Counted from the stretch's first letter, positions 35,450 to 48,082 are shown. The stretch is 64,000 nucleotides of DNA from Pseudisothecium myosuroides (GCA_951799445.1 OX637290.1:2606501-2670500); one strand, 5' to 3'. Numbers and translations: made by a program. Notes: generated by a model from the letters alone, not told the origin.

Positions 35450-36175
35450 TTTTTTTCCAACACCATCCACTGGAGTAGTAGTACCGGTACCCCCCATGTC
35501 TCTTTTATTGCTCACTGTCTGACAGACATGGATGGACTCACTGCTGCACCGCTGCTGCAGGAAGTGAGGCAGGAAGGCGCGTGCTTCACCATTCCCATTT
35601 GCATTATTTGCTTTAGGGCGTAAGGTGAACGAACCTATGAACTGAAGGCAAGGGAGGAGGTCCAATAAAGCGCAACCAGGCTTGCTCAAAAAGTGGTCTT
35701 TAACGCAGAGGAGCATGTTGCTTTCTTCAATAGATCAGCAATGAGCATATGGCACATATGGCACTTGGGATGGGGTGGACGTTTTCAGAGCCTTACGTGA
35801 TTCCAACTTCAAAATTCATAGCTATTTCTATGAAGGTTGAAAAAAGATGAAAATGGTTCCATGTCTTTGAGATGTCAATTCCATTTAAATGTCAAGAGAA
35901 GAATTATTGAAAAATATTTCAAGAAGTCCCCCCACCCAAAGTGATCTTTCATAACATTGTTAACCAACACTACAAGGGTCCTTTTTGCTTTCACAAGAGG
36001 TGGAGCCACCTAACGTGGCACCTTTCTACTCATTCAATGATACTAGCGTTGCAACTTCCAAGTCATCCAATCATTTTCTATAGATTATAACTTTCCCATG
36101 CATCTATGAAGGCATTATCCCTCTTCCAAAGGGAAATGCTTCAGGCTAGTTAAACAATGTTGTGTTGCGTGAGCC

Positions 36176-36380
36176 ATGAAGCTATTTTTTTAATCCACGA
36201 CTGTGAATGAAACTTGCAAAAATGTGGATCTTCGCAATGGAATTCCGTTTCATTTGTGTCAAAAAAAAAAAAAAAAAAAAAAATGTGGATGAAACTTCAT
36301 TTACTAATCCCGAAGTGCATAAATTCTTCCAGTAGTATCGATAGTTGAGCCGCAAGATATTGTAGCATTTTAGCCAATTT
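36176..36380 (+). repeat. Paralogous segment shared with 43022-43170, carrying a retroposon insertion
   Basis: The order gaagctattttttt, aatcca.g.atgtg.atgaaac.tgcaaaaatgtggat, gaaac-tt--ttactaatc.cgaagtg, then gatattgtagcatt and caatttc matches 43022-43170. The copy here is split by the insertion at 36230; the 43 kb copy is uninterrupted. The subtilase gene lies between the two segments. Confidence 0.7.
36218..36290 (+). mobile_element. Short poly(A) retroposon with target duplication and visible empty site
   Basis: The insert cttcgcaatggaattccg...tttgtgtc followed by about 20 A interrupts the word aaaatgtggatgaaa. The target duplication is AAATGTGGAT (36220-36229 and 36281-36290). The paralogous segment at 43066-43090 has aaaaatgtggatgaaa unbroken. 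Confidence 0.85.
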
Positions 36381-37050
36381 CGTACAATATCTTGGTCAAT
36401 TTCCAAGACCAGGGACTCTCAGGGAGTATCCCCAAGACTCTTTTATTGCTCACTGTCTGACAAACCTACATAATGGCCTCCTGCAGGGCGCCACAGACCC
36501 TGCAGGCAGCCTTTTCCTCCCCCTTCCCATTGCATTATTCGGCTAGTAATAACTTAAACCATTCAACAGGGTTTAAGCTAGCTAGGCCCTCAATGCCTCT
36601 CAAGAACAACCGTTAACATTCAGATAGTAAGATCTGAAAACAAAGACTGAGACTGAGACAGACAGAGAGACGAAGCCAAAGATCATGTAAAATACTAAAC
36701 CAGAACGAACTCGATTAAGTTAAAGAAAAAACGTCGAAAGCATGTCACCAGAGATCCCAGAATCCAAGAAGTAGGTGTGATCCTGTGCGGCTAGTGCCTG
36801 TAATCCCATTAATGGCCCTCAGCAGTAGAGTTTGCCAAGCTCTGCAAGCTTCAGACTTCAGAGCTCGCATTCAATGCGCCCCTTGAATCCCTTCCATCAC
36901 GCTGCCGGCCGCTTACTTCACGCCTGATAACTTCTATTCAGACACTCTTGGACTCCAGCTCTCGATTGAGGGAATGATGAAGCAGATTGACCACGATTTC
37001 AGGTTTCTTCTGAGGAGGGAGTGAGGGACTGAGTGAGTGAGTGAGGTGCA

Positions 37051-37058
37051 TATATAAA
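37051..37058 (+). promoter_or_regulatory. Candidate TATA box
   Basis: TATATAAA lies about 870 bp before the subtilase ATG, in a GC-richer stretch after a gagtgagtgag run. If used, the 5' leader would be long and possibly spliced. No other strong TATA was noted nearer to the ATG. Confidence 0.3.
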
Positions 37059-37928
37059 CAGTTTTGAACACATACAGTCAGAAACTGAAATCAACTGAAA
37101 TGATGAGAGGTTGTTGGTCATAAAGAGTTGAAGGTGCAGGAGAATCGGTGGTCATGTGGGGTGGAGTGTGTCTTCATGACGACGATTCGTAGCTTTCCTG
37201 GTCAAGATTGAGAGTGGCTCACTGTAGGTTTTGGGAGGAGGAGATGTGAGTAAGAGAGAGGGGGATACATTTGTTGTCTCTTTCAGCTCTTGAGGGGAGT
37301 TTTCTTGTCGCGGTTTTGATTTCAGGTATGAGAGACTTCGTTAATATCTGTGTTTCTTTGGGTTTTTGGGTGTTTCTTTGGCTTAAGTGTGCGTGATCGT
37401 TTGCTGTGTTGGATAGAAACCCAGAGATTGAAGGTGTGGGTGTGTTGGGTGTGTTTGGGATGCAGGATTTATGTGAGGTTTTGCTTTGCAGATAGAACTC
37501 TGTGGGCTCTCTCTTGTTTTGATTTGAAGTCATCGAGGATTGTCTTTGAGAGCTTATGAGCTCGCAGAAAGAAAGCAAGAAAGGCTCGGAGGAGGGTTGT
37601 GTGTTCTGCACCGGGTTATCATGCTTGGTTTTCGATCGTGCCGCGGCTGCTGCAGTTGGCCAGTGGTGACATTCTCTTCGGAGAAGCTTGAAGCGAGGCA
37701 AGCATCCACAAAATTCATACGATTTTAGAATTCGTAGACCCAAACCTAAAGCAGCAAGAAAGCTGAAGCCTAGAATAAGTGCCATTGAATTTTGGAGGCG
37801 ATTGTTTCTTTCAAACAATCTTCTCGTTCTTGCAAGAATCGTCACCATCGTTTCGGTGAGCATTCGGGTAATGTGAAATTGAGGGCACTGAGGGATACAA
37901 TTAGCCGTTAGAAAAACAGAGGAATAAA

Positions 37929-40900
37929 ATGGCTTGCCATCGTTGCTTCGTGGTGGTGCTGGTGATCGCATCTTGGGCTCTGTTAGCTGAGAGCGTGATG
38001 ATTCCAACAAGACCAAAGAGCTTCATCGTCTCCATGGCTAAAGACGCCCAGCCTGCCGTCTTCACAACCAGCCATGGATGGTTCTCTTCCGTGCTGCAAA
38101 CTGCGAAGATGCAAGCGCTCGGGGGGCTTTCGTATGCGCAAACGGAGATTGAAGCTTCCCAAGCTGCGCCGCTTCACTTGTACTCGAACGTCTTCCATGG
38201 ATTCTCGGCGACGTTGACGGAGGAGCAAGTGCGTGTCATGGAGTCCATGCCGGGGGTGAATGGGCTCATTCCTGATGGGAAAAAGGAGCTTCATACTACG
38301 CATACGCCGGACTTTCTGGGATTGAACGCTTCCAGTGGCTTGTGGCCCACGAGCAAATTTGGGGAGGATGTGATTATTGCGGTGCTGGACACTGGTATTT
38401 GGCCGGAAAGCTTGAGTTTCTTGGACCATAATGTCGGATCTGTGCCCAGGAGGTGGAAAGGGGCGTGTGAGATTGATACCGGGTTTAATGGCAGCGTGTG
38501 TAACCGCAAGCTCATCGGCGCCAGGTTGGGATCTATCCGTTTCCTGATATCAAAGAAAACTTGCGAGACACTGTATTTAAAAATGTCACGAGTGATGTTT
38601 GAGGTCCGGGCAGCTTAGATTTAGCTTTTTAGACTACATTCGTGAGGTGTAATGGCTCCTTTGTTATTGCACGTTGAGGTTTATTCGTTACAAACTGTAA
38701 CAATGGTTTCGTTGTACATCTAAAAAGAGAGCAAGCACATGACTTGTGGTTGACCACTTCGAGGGCAACCAAATGTCATTGCGTTTGATTGGTTTTAGTT
38801 TGCACAACGAGAGCATTGTTGCAGTTTTAAACTAATACACCTAAATGTGCAATTACAAAGGAGCCATTACACTTCACGAATGTAGTCTAAAATGCTAAAT
38901 CTAAGCTGCCCGGACCTCAAACATCACTAGTGACATTTTCAATCGTGAATATGGTGATAGAATGGACTGTAATTCCATTGCATGAGATCGAAAATTTACC
39001 TGTGAAAAGTGTGTTCCGCATGCAGGTCGTTCTCGAAAGGCTACGAGGCCATGACGGGCCCCATAAACGAGACGCTGGAGCCGCGTTCCCCGCGTGACAC
39101 AGACGGCCACGGCACGCACACCGCGTCCACAGCCGCGGGACACTACGTGTACAAGGCGAGCTTGCTGGGCTATGCTGAAGGTACAGCGCGAGGAATGGCA
39201 CCCCGGGCACGCATTGCGGCCTACAAGGTGATTTTTCACAAGTACCTCCAAATGGACATATCGTGTCGGTGTTGTATTCTTTTAATAAATACCAGTTTTA
39301 TCTTACCAGTTTTCAAATTAACCTCAAATCTCTCTATATGATCTCGAAAATGAAATTATAGAGTATCCTGCACATTTACCATTCCATCAGTAGCTCACTT
39401 GTGGCACATTCATTGTGAAAAAGTTAAGATTTAAGAGGTTTGAATGTACTACTGTTTCTACGTCCTCAAATTATACTTCGTCTTTTTCATTTGAGGCTCT
39501 TGAAAGAGTGACGTGCAAAAACTTTGTGCGAGATTAGGTGTGCTGGACACAAGGGTGCTTCGACTCCGACATCCTGGCGGCGTTCGACCAAGCGGTGGCA
39601 GATGGCGTGGACGTCATTTCCTTATCAGTCGGTGGGGGAGTCGTCCCTTACTACCTCGACAGCATTGCCATCGGTGCCTTCGGAGCCATGAAGAAGGGCA
39701 TCTTCGTTGCGTGCTCAGCTGGAAACTCAGGGCCAGGACCGATCACCGTGGCGAATGTTGCACCTTGGATCACCACTGTGGGCGCGTCGACTTTGGACCG
39801 AGACTTCCCAGCGAATGTCGTGCTGGATAACGGCGTTGCCATCAAGGGCGTGTCGCTCTACAGCGGCAAGGGCCTAGGCAACGTCGCGTATCCTCTCATC
39901 TACGCCGAGGATGCAGGTAATGTGTAGTCGTCATGTTAGCAAAATTACTACTCCCTTCAACTTTCGATAGACATTCCATTGTGTAGATTTTTCAATAACA
40001 TTCAAGCAACGTACGTGCGACACTTGGTATTCATTATTACATATTTGGGGTTAGCAAATACTACACTTTGGCTAATGGCCCCCCAGTACAGGCTCCTTCT
40101 TTAAGGGTAGGAAGTTTTAGAACGGGAACTGTAGACATGCTTGACACTTCAAAACGGAACATATCTTACAAATCTCTTTAGCCTCAAGTACAGTGAACAA
40201 CAGAAAGGAAATGTAGAAAGCTCTTAGAATTGTGCATAACATTCTTGAACTTAAGGCTGGGGACCCTTTGCTTTCCATGAATCAAGGCTCCTTTCACTGT
40301 AGAACACCTTCAATGCAAGCTCATGTATTGAGGGCCACTGTAACACGAATATATTCTTGTTACAGTGATACTGTAGAAGGACCCCTAACTTGCTTTCCCA
40401 TTCAAGAATGTTAAGTTTTACAGCACTGATTGCATTCGACAGTTGAGAATACATGTTTGACTTAGGTACATTTCTGTTCATGGAATTAGCCACTTGAGAA
40501 TGTTCTCTTATAGCCATTTGTCTAAAATTTGGGCAAAAATTTGCAGGAATGAAAGGAAACGCGTCGGACACGTACAGCTCCAGCTTGTGTCTCCCCGGCT
40601 CCCTTGACCCTGCGCTCGTGAAGGGCAAGATCGTCCTCTGCGACCGCGGCAACAACCCCCGCGTAGCCAAAGGCGGCGTGGTCCAAGCTGCTGGAGGTGT
40701 GGGCATGGTCCTCGCCAACACCGCCACCGACGGTGAAGGTCTGATCGCCGACAGTCACGTCCTCCCCGCCACCGCCGTGGGCGCGAAAGAAGGAGAGCTT
40801 ATCAAAGCCCACATCCGCTCTTCCAAATCCGCCACAGCTTCAGTCACATTCCAAGGCACGCAGTTCAACACGCGTGCCACTCCAGTTGTGGCTTCGTTTT

Positions 40901-41736
40901 CATCACGAGGACCAAACTCCGAAACACCCGAGATTCTGAAACCAGATATATTAGGGCCTGGGGTGAACATTCTTGCAGCATGGACTGGCGACATGGGACC
41001 AACAGGCTTACCTCTTGACAACAGGAGAGTAAGGTTCAACATCATTTCCGGGACTTCCATGTCATGTCCTCACGTGAGCGGATTGGGAGCTTTAGTGAAA
41101 GATGCACATCCAACATGGAGCCCCGCAGCAATTAAGTCTGCGTTGATGACAACGGCTTCCATTTTTGACGACACTGAGAATGTCATGTTGGATGAAGCGA
41201 CTAGCAACATCTCCTCGCCGTTTGATTTCGGGGCTGGACATGTGCGGCCTGACCGTGCTCTGGATCCGGGGCTGGTTTATGACCTCAATGCTCAAGACTA
41301 TGTGAACTTCCTCTGTGGGTTGAATTACACCGACAAAATTATTCAGCTTGTTAGTCATGATATGAGCACTTGCCCTGCTAAAGCTCTGAAGCCGCAGGAT
41401 TTGAACTATCCCACAGTCTCGGTTATGTTTGATCAGAGTGTTGCTAGTGAGGAGCTGGCGACGACGGTGACGAGGACGGTGACGAATGTGGGACCTGCGA
41501 AATCGGTTTATACGGCTGAGGTTGTGGCGCCACGTGGTGTGACGATCACAGTGCAGCCGACGGTGTTGAGTTTTAATGCTGTGAATGAGAAGCAGACGTT
41601 TACTGTGCGTGTGGCTACTTCTCCGGCAAATTTGATTTCTGGTGAGTCGGAGACCGTGTTCGGGTTTCTGACTTGGTCTGATAAGACGCGTTTGGTGCAG
41701 AGTCCAATTGCTGTTACAAGAGCCCTGGGTTTATAA
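37929..41736 (+). CDS. Subtilisin-like serine protease (plant SBT1 type, S8A), four exons
   Basis: Exons 37929-38524, 39026-39227, 39538-39916 and 40547-41736, all GT-AG with matching phases, give 788 residues, the usual length for plant subtilases. Order: signal peptide (1-22), inhibitor I9 prodomain (about 31-123, FIVSMAK to [11 protein letters not shown]), peptidase S8 with an inserted PA domain (about 400-485) and a C-terminal fibronectin-like domain (about 680-788). The catalytic residues are all present: D154 (VLDTGIWPE), H227 ([10 protein letters not shown]), oxyanion N329 (AGNSGPG) and S563 ([11 protein letters not shown]). It should be secreted and mature by prodomain removal, then cleave proteins in the apoplast. 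Substrate is unknown. Many angiosperm SBT1 genes are intronless, so three introns are notable. Intron 1 holds a hairpin MITE. Confidence 0.95.
38580..38939. mobile_element. Foldback MITE in intron 1 of the subtilase
   Basis: The left arm 38580-38672 and right arm 38847-38939 are inverted 93-bp repeats with only a few mismatches, separated by a 174-bp loop. Shared words: aaaatgtcac, gatgtttgaggtccgggcag, cttagattta, agactacattcgtgaggtgt/acttcacgaatgtagtct and ggctcctttgt. It sits wholly inside the 501-bp intron and accounts for most of it. No clear target duplication. The transcript would fold into a long hairpin before splicing. Confidence 0.85.
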
Positions 41737-42560
41737 TCTAGAGTCTGACATTCCTTGTTCATCTGTTGTATTTCTTTTCCACCTCCGGAATCCGTTTCCT
41801 TTACTGCTGGCCTGCTCTTAAGTAGACCACTGGTGTTAAAAGGATCATCCAATTTGTAGCACTAGAATGCTCTAGCTGGATGTATGGTGATCAGCAGGGA
41901 AGGATTTGGAGGTTATAAGAAATCATCAACACTGGTATGCACTTTCTTTAATAGGTAGTTGCACCCAGAGTTGACGATGCTGTCTGGGCTGGACATTGCC
42001 AATTAATGCAGGTGTCCTGATTTGTATCAACCTTTTATACTTGCCAACTCCTGAGTAACCTCTGATTCAGTCGGTCACTGCTTTGCTGTACTGTACTACC
42101 GAGTCTTGTTGAGAATGATTGTTTCTTTCAAGCTTTGAGTGGAGGCTGCATTCACCGTACAGGTGAACTTTGATTGAAGTGTGGAAAACACTTCCTCTAT
42201 TGTTTTTTGCGATTGATTTTAGCTTGACACAGAATAAATGCGCAAAATTTTAGATGACACAAATTTCTAGATTGTTGTTGGCAAATGCTCAAGTGTTCAC
42301 CTGTAATGGTAAGTGAACCTCTCCCATGCTGTATGGTGGATGGAGACTTTACAGTAACCGTAGTATTGTTCAACTTGACCTGATATTACACCGTAGTATT
42401 GTTTCAGCTCGATCAAAATATAGAATAGAAAGGGTTTTATTCAATTATGAAATGCAGAAGTCTGTTGGAGAAAGGGAAGGGAAACCAAGTTCGTGTTTCG
42501 GTCTTCTAAGCTGTGAGATGTTGTTGCAATGTGATGTTTGACACTGCAGGATGACCGATT
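41737..42560. other. 3' flank of the subtilase gene
   Basis: This probably contains the 3' UTR (the stop is at 41734-41736; aataaatg occurs near 42233). No other gene is recognised. Confidence 0.4.
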
Positions 42561-42568
42561 AACTTATT

Positions 42569-42655
42569 GTCATCCATGAGTTTTTGTTTTTGTTTTTTTG
42601 GGGCACAAATTGAAGTATTTCAATTGCAAGGAGAAGTCCGTCATCCCTGATGAGC
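42569..42655 (-). mobile_element. Short retroposon, minus orientation, diverged
   Basis: A T-rich run (42581-42599) followed by ggggcacaaattgaagtatt and tcaattgcaaggag is the reverse complement of the family 3' end. GTCATCC (42569-42575 and 42640-42646), extending imperfectly to tgag, is the probable target duplication. Confidence 0.6.
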
Positions 42656-43021
42656 TCGAATGCTTCAACAAATAATGCACTACAGTAGAGGTAAGTTTTC
42701 TTGCCACCCTCTCTCATTAATAGCCGCTCAGGTAACTGATCGATGTCAATGTGCTTCATGAGTGATGGTCCTTCACTCCAAGAAGCCCATGCTCTGTCTC
42801 CTGAGTCCTGACTTTCCCTCTTTCAGTCATTGTTTCCTTGTGAATGGGGCTCACTGTACGTTGTACTGAAGGAAGTTGGCAGCCAATTATAGACCTCCCT
42901 TTGCTGCACTCATTAGCTGACTTCTGGAAGTTGCTGGGTACAGTCACCGGAAGAATGTCTTGAAAAGGGGTTTTATTTCATTTCATTTGTTGGGTAGTGC
43001 AGAAAGTAATCTCTACATGAG

Positions 43022-43170
43022 GGATGAAGCTATTTTTTTAAAATCCATGGATGTGGATGAAACGTGCAAAAATGTGGATGAAATGTTGTTTACTAATCTG
43101 GAAGTGTTTTAAGTTTTTCCAATCGTCGCCACAGTAACCATCCCTGAGATTTTGTAGCATTCAAGCAATT
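43022..43170 (+). repeat. Uninterrupted paralogue of 36176-36380
   Basis: This segment matches the one upstream of the subtilase but lacks the retroposon, and so shows its empty target site (aaaaatgtggatgaaa near 43070). Confidence 0.7.
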
Positions 43171-43254
43171 TCTTCCATTGAGAGGGGCAGGATTTTATTG
43201 TTAAATTTTCCTTTTGGAAAAAATGATATTGATTTGAGCAAATTTCTACTCAAT

Positions 43255-43460
43255 TTAACCCCTAAAGTTTCTATGCATTTTTTTTCATCAAAAAACTCTC
43301 AAAATTGTCATTTCTATTGCAAAGAGCAAAAAACTTTACAAATTGCTTTTTTTTGCATATCTAACCATAAGATCTTGCACTAGATTATTATAAGAATGTA
43401 GGGAAGAAATTTTAGAAACTTTCACCATGTAGATTGCTAGATATTTGTGTTTATCTCCCA
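43255..43460. mobile_element. Truncated CCCCTAAAGG MITE end
   Basis: TTAA (43255-43258) + CCCCTAAAG, then aaaaaactctcaaaattg, cttttttttgcatatctaacca and agatcttgcactagatta follow the family order in reverse for about 200 bp, then the match is lost near 43460. The other end is missing. Confidence 0.65.
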
Positions 43461-44592
43461 AAGCTTGGAGGGTGTTTTGGGAGAGGAAAAGTCCAAGATG
43501 CCAATTTTTGATGCATTGTTCAAAATCAAAAATATTTTTTTTTCTTTAAATTCCAACCGCACAAAAGCGTATTAAGTAAAGCAATGTGTCGGAAAAATTT
43601 CAACCCATTTGATTGTGTATAATGAAAGATTATAATGTTTGGAGAAAGAAAACTTTTTTCATTCTTACAAAATAGGATCCTCAAACTTCGAGCCCTTTTG
43701 GAGTAAAATTTTTGCTCTACACAAAAATGAAGATATTGACCATTCATAAATGTATGATGTTAGGTTCTTTCATCCAAAATTTCAAAAGTAGTTATAGAAT
43801 TTACATCAATCTTGAAGTATTGCTCAAATAATCCTAGTCTTGTAAGCTTTTTAGTGTATTGATCTTTGAAGACATGCCTTTTAATATTGAGCAATTAAAT
43901 AAGTTGTTTTTTTACACAAATATACCGATTTTTGCTTTTACAAATAAATTCAATTTTGGTGAATTATTTTAATTTATTTTTCATTATTCTACATATTACT
44001 TGATTAAAAAATATTGCAAATGTTTTGTAATAAAATTGGATTGTGCCAATTTTAAGTATTATCAATGTGTGCAATTCTTTTTCTAGTTTTGAAATCATAC
44101 TATATGGTAGAAATTGATTTTAAGATCATAGCCAATAGTATCAATTTCTACGTATATAATTTGGTGGCTTTGAAAATTTGTCACCATTATTTTTCAATCA
44201 ATTATTATAAAAAAAAATAATGGAAATAAAAATTCAACAATTAATCAAAATTGAATTTTGGATTTTGAAAATTAATTTAGAATATTGATTGAGATTGTAT
44301 AAAAGAATAGATTTAATAAGTGAATTTTGAAAGATATTCTTTCAAATTCAAACTAGGGGTTAAAAAATATTTTTTCAAATAATATATAATCTTTAGAATA
44401 CTTCAAGTCCAAAAATATCTTTCATTCCAAACATTTGTTTTTCAAGAACTCAGTAAAAACTAGAATATTTTCATTCAATATCTTTTTCAAATTGTGTATA
44501 ATTCAAATTGGTGGTGCAATCACTCAAACTTATATTAGATTATATTAAAACCTTTCTAAAGAACTAAACATTGTCTTCTAATTCTTAATCCC
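43461..44592. other. AT-rich intergenic DNA
   Basis: No supported gene or repeat boundary. Confidence 0.4.
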
Positions 44593-45514
44593 TTAACCCC
44601 TAAAAGACCATTTGTTCTTTTGGAGGATAAATGGGATTTTGGGCAGGTACCTATGATCTAAATCTTTGTCTTGATTTTTTGAAACATTTTTTGAAGATAG
44701 AAAATCTGATTAGTTTTGTGAATTTTTTTTTCCGATTGGTGCTTGAGAACAAAAGTTATGCCTAAATAAACTCAAAACATGGGAAAGGGGGCAACGAAAA
44801 AAAAATCAAAAATTTTAATTTTTTTTAATTTTTTTTCCATAGATTATATTTTTGTCTACATAGAAAGATTTGATTCATTCCATTTAAATTTGTTATGAGA
44901 AAATTATGGACAATCTTGTTTTTTGAGCAATTTAAGCATCTTCTTCAAGAAATAACTTGTAGGATTCATTTTTTAATGCAATTTTTATAATTTAAAAAAA
45001 ATTAAAAATTCCATATGGTTTAGTTTGTTTGTTAGAATATTAATCTCACCATTGGGATTAGGTGTATTTGAATTCCATCTTAGAGATATTAATAACTTAG
45101 ATTTTCCTTCTATCTTGTACCTACTTCTACTTTATAATTTTTTAAAGAATGAAAATGAAGTTTTTTGGGTTTTTTTCTCCGTAGACTCTCAACTCCATTC
45201 TGAGTCACCATAAAAATTGAAAGCTCAAAACTTTGTAGTGCAAATAATTAAGTTAAGAAGGTTCAAAGTCAAATAATATAATCTTGCAATGTATTGAAAA
45301 ACTTGTTTTTTTCACTTCAAACGGAGATATCTTCCAATTTGTGTGGTCAAAACTTTTGAATTTTTTCCCACACATTTTTATATCAGTTAGGTATAAGATC
45401 CTACGGTTAGATGTGGAAAAAAAAACAATTTTCAAATTTTTTTACTCTTTGCTATAGAAATGGCAGTTTTGAGTGTTTTTGACAGAAAAAAGGCCTTGGT
45501 TCTACAGGGGTCAA
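44593..45514. mobile_element. Diverged CCCCTAAAGG MITE (914 bp)
   Basis: TTAA (44593-44596) + CCCCTAAAAGACC at the left. The right end reads ggccttggttctacagggg followed by tcaa, a mutated TTAA. The interior aligns with the 27203 and 55224 copies (gattatatttttgtcta, ctcaccattgggatta, cctacttctac, gatatct, gatcctacggttagatgtg) with many substitutions. Confidence 0.8.
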
Positions 45515-47900
45515 GGACCCGGCATTCAAATTTCAAACAAGGGATGAACACAAATATGTCCAAAATACACAAAGTCTTGTTGTTTTTATTCATCTAAATG
45601 TTTGTAGATCCATGCATGTGTTAATTCTCTTATATTTGTTTAGTATAGATTTTTAGAACTTTCCTCTACAAGTGTCCTATAGTTTAAGCCTTCTAATCAT
45701 ATGGATATGAACTATGAATCATATTTTACAACTTTGGTTTGAAAGCCATTATTTTATTATTTTTCAAAGTTGCATTTTATAATTCATGTTTGCAATTTTA
45801 GAAATCTAGATTGCTCCATCATCCTTACGGAGTTAATAACCATTTGTTCATATTAATCAACATATGAAGAATTGTTACCCCTTTAATCCTTCTCCTCTTC
45901 AATTTTATTTTGGATAGGAATTTCAAGTTTAATTTTAAAACCAAATACTTTGGATCAGATATAAGTAGAATATTTTTTAATAAGTATTTTGTTCAAATAT
46001 TATTCAAGGCTTAAAATTATTAATCAAAATTGCTTAGTAGTTGAAGGTCTATTTTAGAATAGTAGGAGTAGTAGTGATAGAAGGCATAGCAGGTGAGCAA
46101 TTAGGAGTTATCACCTTGCCTTAGTCTACCCTAATAATCATTCAAGATTTCCAAAGCCAAAAAGTGACTTATGCAGTTATCTATGGTCAATCATTTTGAT
46201 TAGAGACAAAATGAATGAATTTTAATTCTTTTTATAAAGATTAAGGAAATTTACATCAAATTCATTGAATAATAAGCAATTAGTTAACATATGTTTGAAA
46301 GACAACAATCCATAATTATCAATTTGAAGTCATTGAGATGAATAATGTATTTGTACATAAATACAAGTAAAAATGTGCGAATTTTCAAAAATGATCTTAT
46401 TCATGGGTGAAAGAGTTAAAGTGAATGAAACCAATATCCACGTAGTTCCATTCTTGAATATTGAAAACAAAAGGAAATTAATATTTTTATAGATCTCCAA
46501 CTTGTGAATGCAAATGAAATACATTTTTTTTAATAGTACATGTGACACTAAATTACTAAAGTCACACTATTTTGAATTAGTACATGTTGAATATTCATGT
46601 ATTGTAGCAATTTCCAAAAGAATTAAAATATGTGGTGACACTATTTTTCTAGGTGACATCAATTTTCCCCCTCACTATTAGGACAAATTAGTGAGTTTAC
46701 GATTAATCAATTTAGTTGCAGGAATGCTTGAAAAGTTTTAAAAGTAGCTAGGTCAAAAACACTAATAAAAATTGCAATTGCATGACTTTTGATGCCTTGA
46801 GAGCATTCAACAACTAATTTTTAAAAGGATTTATTATCCCTTATTGTCAAGGACCATAGCCAGTTGATATGTTAATATGGCCCTTATATACAAACAAGAT
46901 ATTAGGTACACTATAGGTGAATATGCAGGGTGCTATCTAAATGAAGAATTGGGACTTTTCATAGTGAAGGTCTAATTGCCTAGTATACTTTATGAATCTC
47001 TATCAGAATCACTTACCATAGAAATTTTGAAGAACTTGAGCTCTATAGAATAAGGCATTCATTTGGGGATAAACTTGAGGGGGTGGATGAACTAAAACTA
47101 TATATATGTCTCAAAACTTAGTCCACTTTGTTCAACTAGAATAAAGTGTCATTTTGCAATTGCCACATTGACTCAGACAATCCCACTTCTATTATGTTCT
47201 AGAGAACGCGCCCTCTAGGGTGCATTCTGCCATGCAAGCGGGCTCATGGGTGAGCCCGGGAGGGCGATTCAGCTACGGAGGAGCCCAAATTGCTCACACC
47301 TTATCTTAACAATAGTAGAACAAGTCTTGTATGGCTCTGCAATTTAAAAGTACAAGCCACTCTGCCTCTTTCTCTCTGCCACCAGGATTTTCAAATTTGT
47401 TGCCTAAATTTGTTTTGGCACATGCTTTGCCATTTTTCCACGTAAACAAGCATTTCTGTGTATGTCTTGATTTTGGAATTATTCAATGCAAATCATGTAT
47501 GAAATGCATCAAGATACATAGCCAATTATCAATGTTTTGCCATTCAAATTGCTCCTAGTCATTGTGGTAGATCACTGTGGCAAAATGGGGTATTTTTGGA
47601 ACAGAAGAGTCTTGCGTATCTTCACTACATTGGTGCATTTATGGAGGGATTGATCTAGACAAGCTGAAATCATTTGAAAAATAGTGATAAATCACCCCCA
47701 AAAAATCCATTATTCTAGCACTTACGCTTTGTCCCAATTGCCCAAGTCAAAAAGTTTGCATTTTTGCAATGTAGGCCCTTGTGAGCAATTGTTGCCTATC
47801 CTACTCCATTGTTTTTGGGACTACTCATTAGGAAAATTTTGGGCCTACACAAGACCGCGAGACTGCATGGCAACATTGCAATTACAAAGCAAAAAAAAAT
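45515..47900. other. AT-rich intergenic DNA
   Basis: No gene is recognised. A short GC-rich island at 47206-47290 (cgcgccctctagggtgc, gggctcatgggtgagccc) contains small palindromes but no identifiable RNA gene. Confidence 0.35.
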
Positions 47901-47909
47901 TAGGAATCT

Positions 47910-48082
47910 AATGGGGCACTACTAGTGCCACGTCAGATTGGCAATTTCAAAAAATAAAATAAAATATATATTTATTTTATTTATTTATTTTATTTTATTT
48001 TATTTTTTCTGTATTTGCATTGCGGCCATGCCATAGCCAAAAAGCAAACGGCCCTCTACAGGGTTCAGAATTTTTGTAATGA
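47910..48082. mobile_element. Partial palindromic CACTA-like repeat
   Basis: The core GGCACTACTAGTGCCACGTCAG (47914 onward) matches the core at 58725. It is followed by an ATTTT-rich run, then cggccctctacagggttcag and aatttttgtaatg, which parallels the right half of the 58560-58857 element. The left half is not recognisable. Confidence 0.55.

Larger units (their letters stand above)
35490..36550. repeat. Direct duplication of a ~125-bp segment
   Basis: The block tcttttattgctcactgtctgaca..., then ctgcagg, then ttcccatttgcattatt at 35500-35610 recurs at 36438-36540. A 145-codon minus-strand frame over the first copy has no recognisable domain and is not called a gene. Confidence 0.55.

Noticed and set aside
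35279..35716. 145-codon minus-strand ORF
   Set aside because: It runs through the T-run and body of a retroposon insertion (its Lys run is the translated T-tract complement), and the flanking parts match a duplicated non-coding segment.
37219..38016. 265-codon minus-strand ORF over the subtilase 5' region
   Set aside because: It overlaps the well-supported first exon of the subtilase on the other strand and shows no recognisable domain, so it is taken as a shadow or chance frame.
47186..47290. GC-rich island as a tRNA or other RNA gene
   Set aside because: It contains small palindromes but no cloverleaf with A and B boxes could be drawn.
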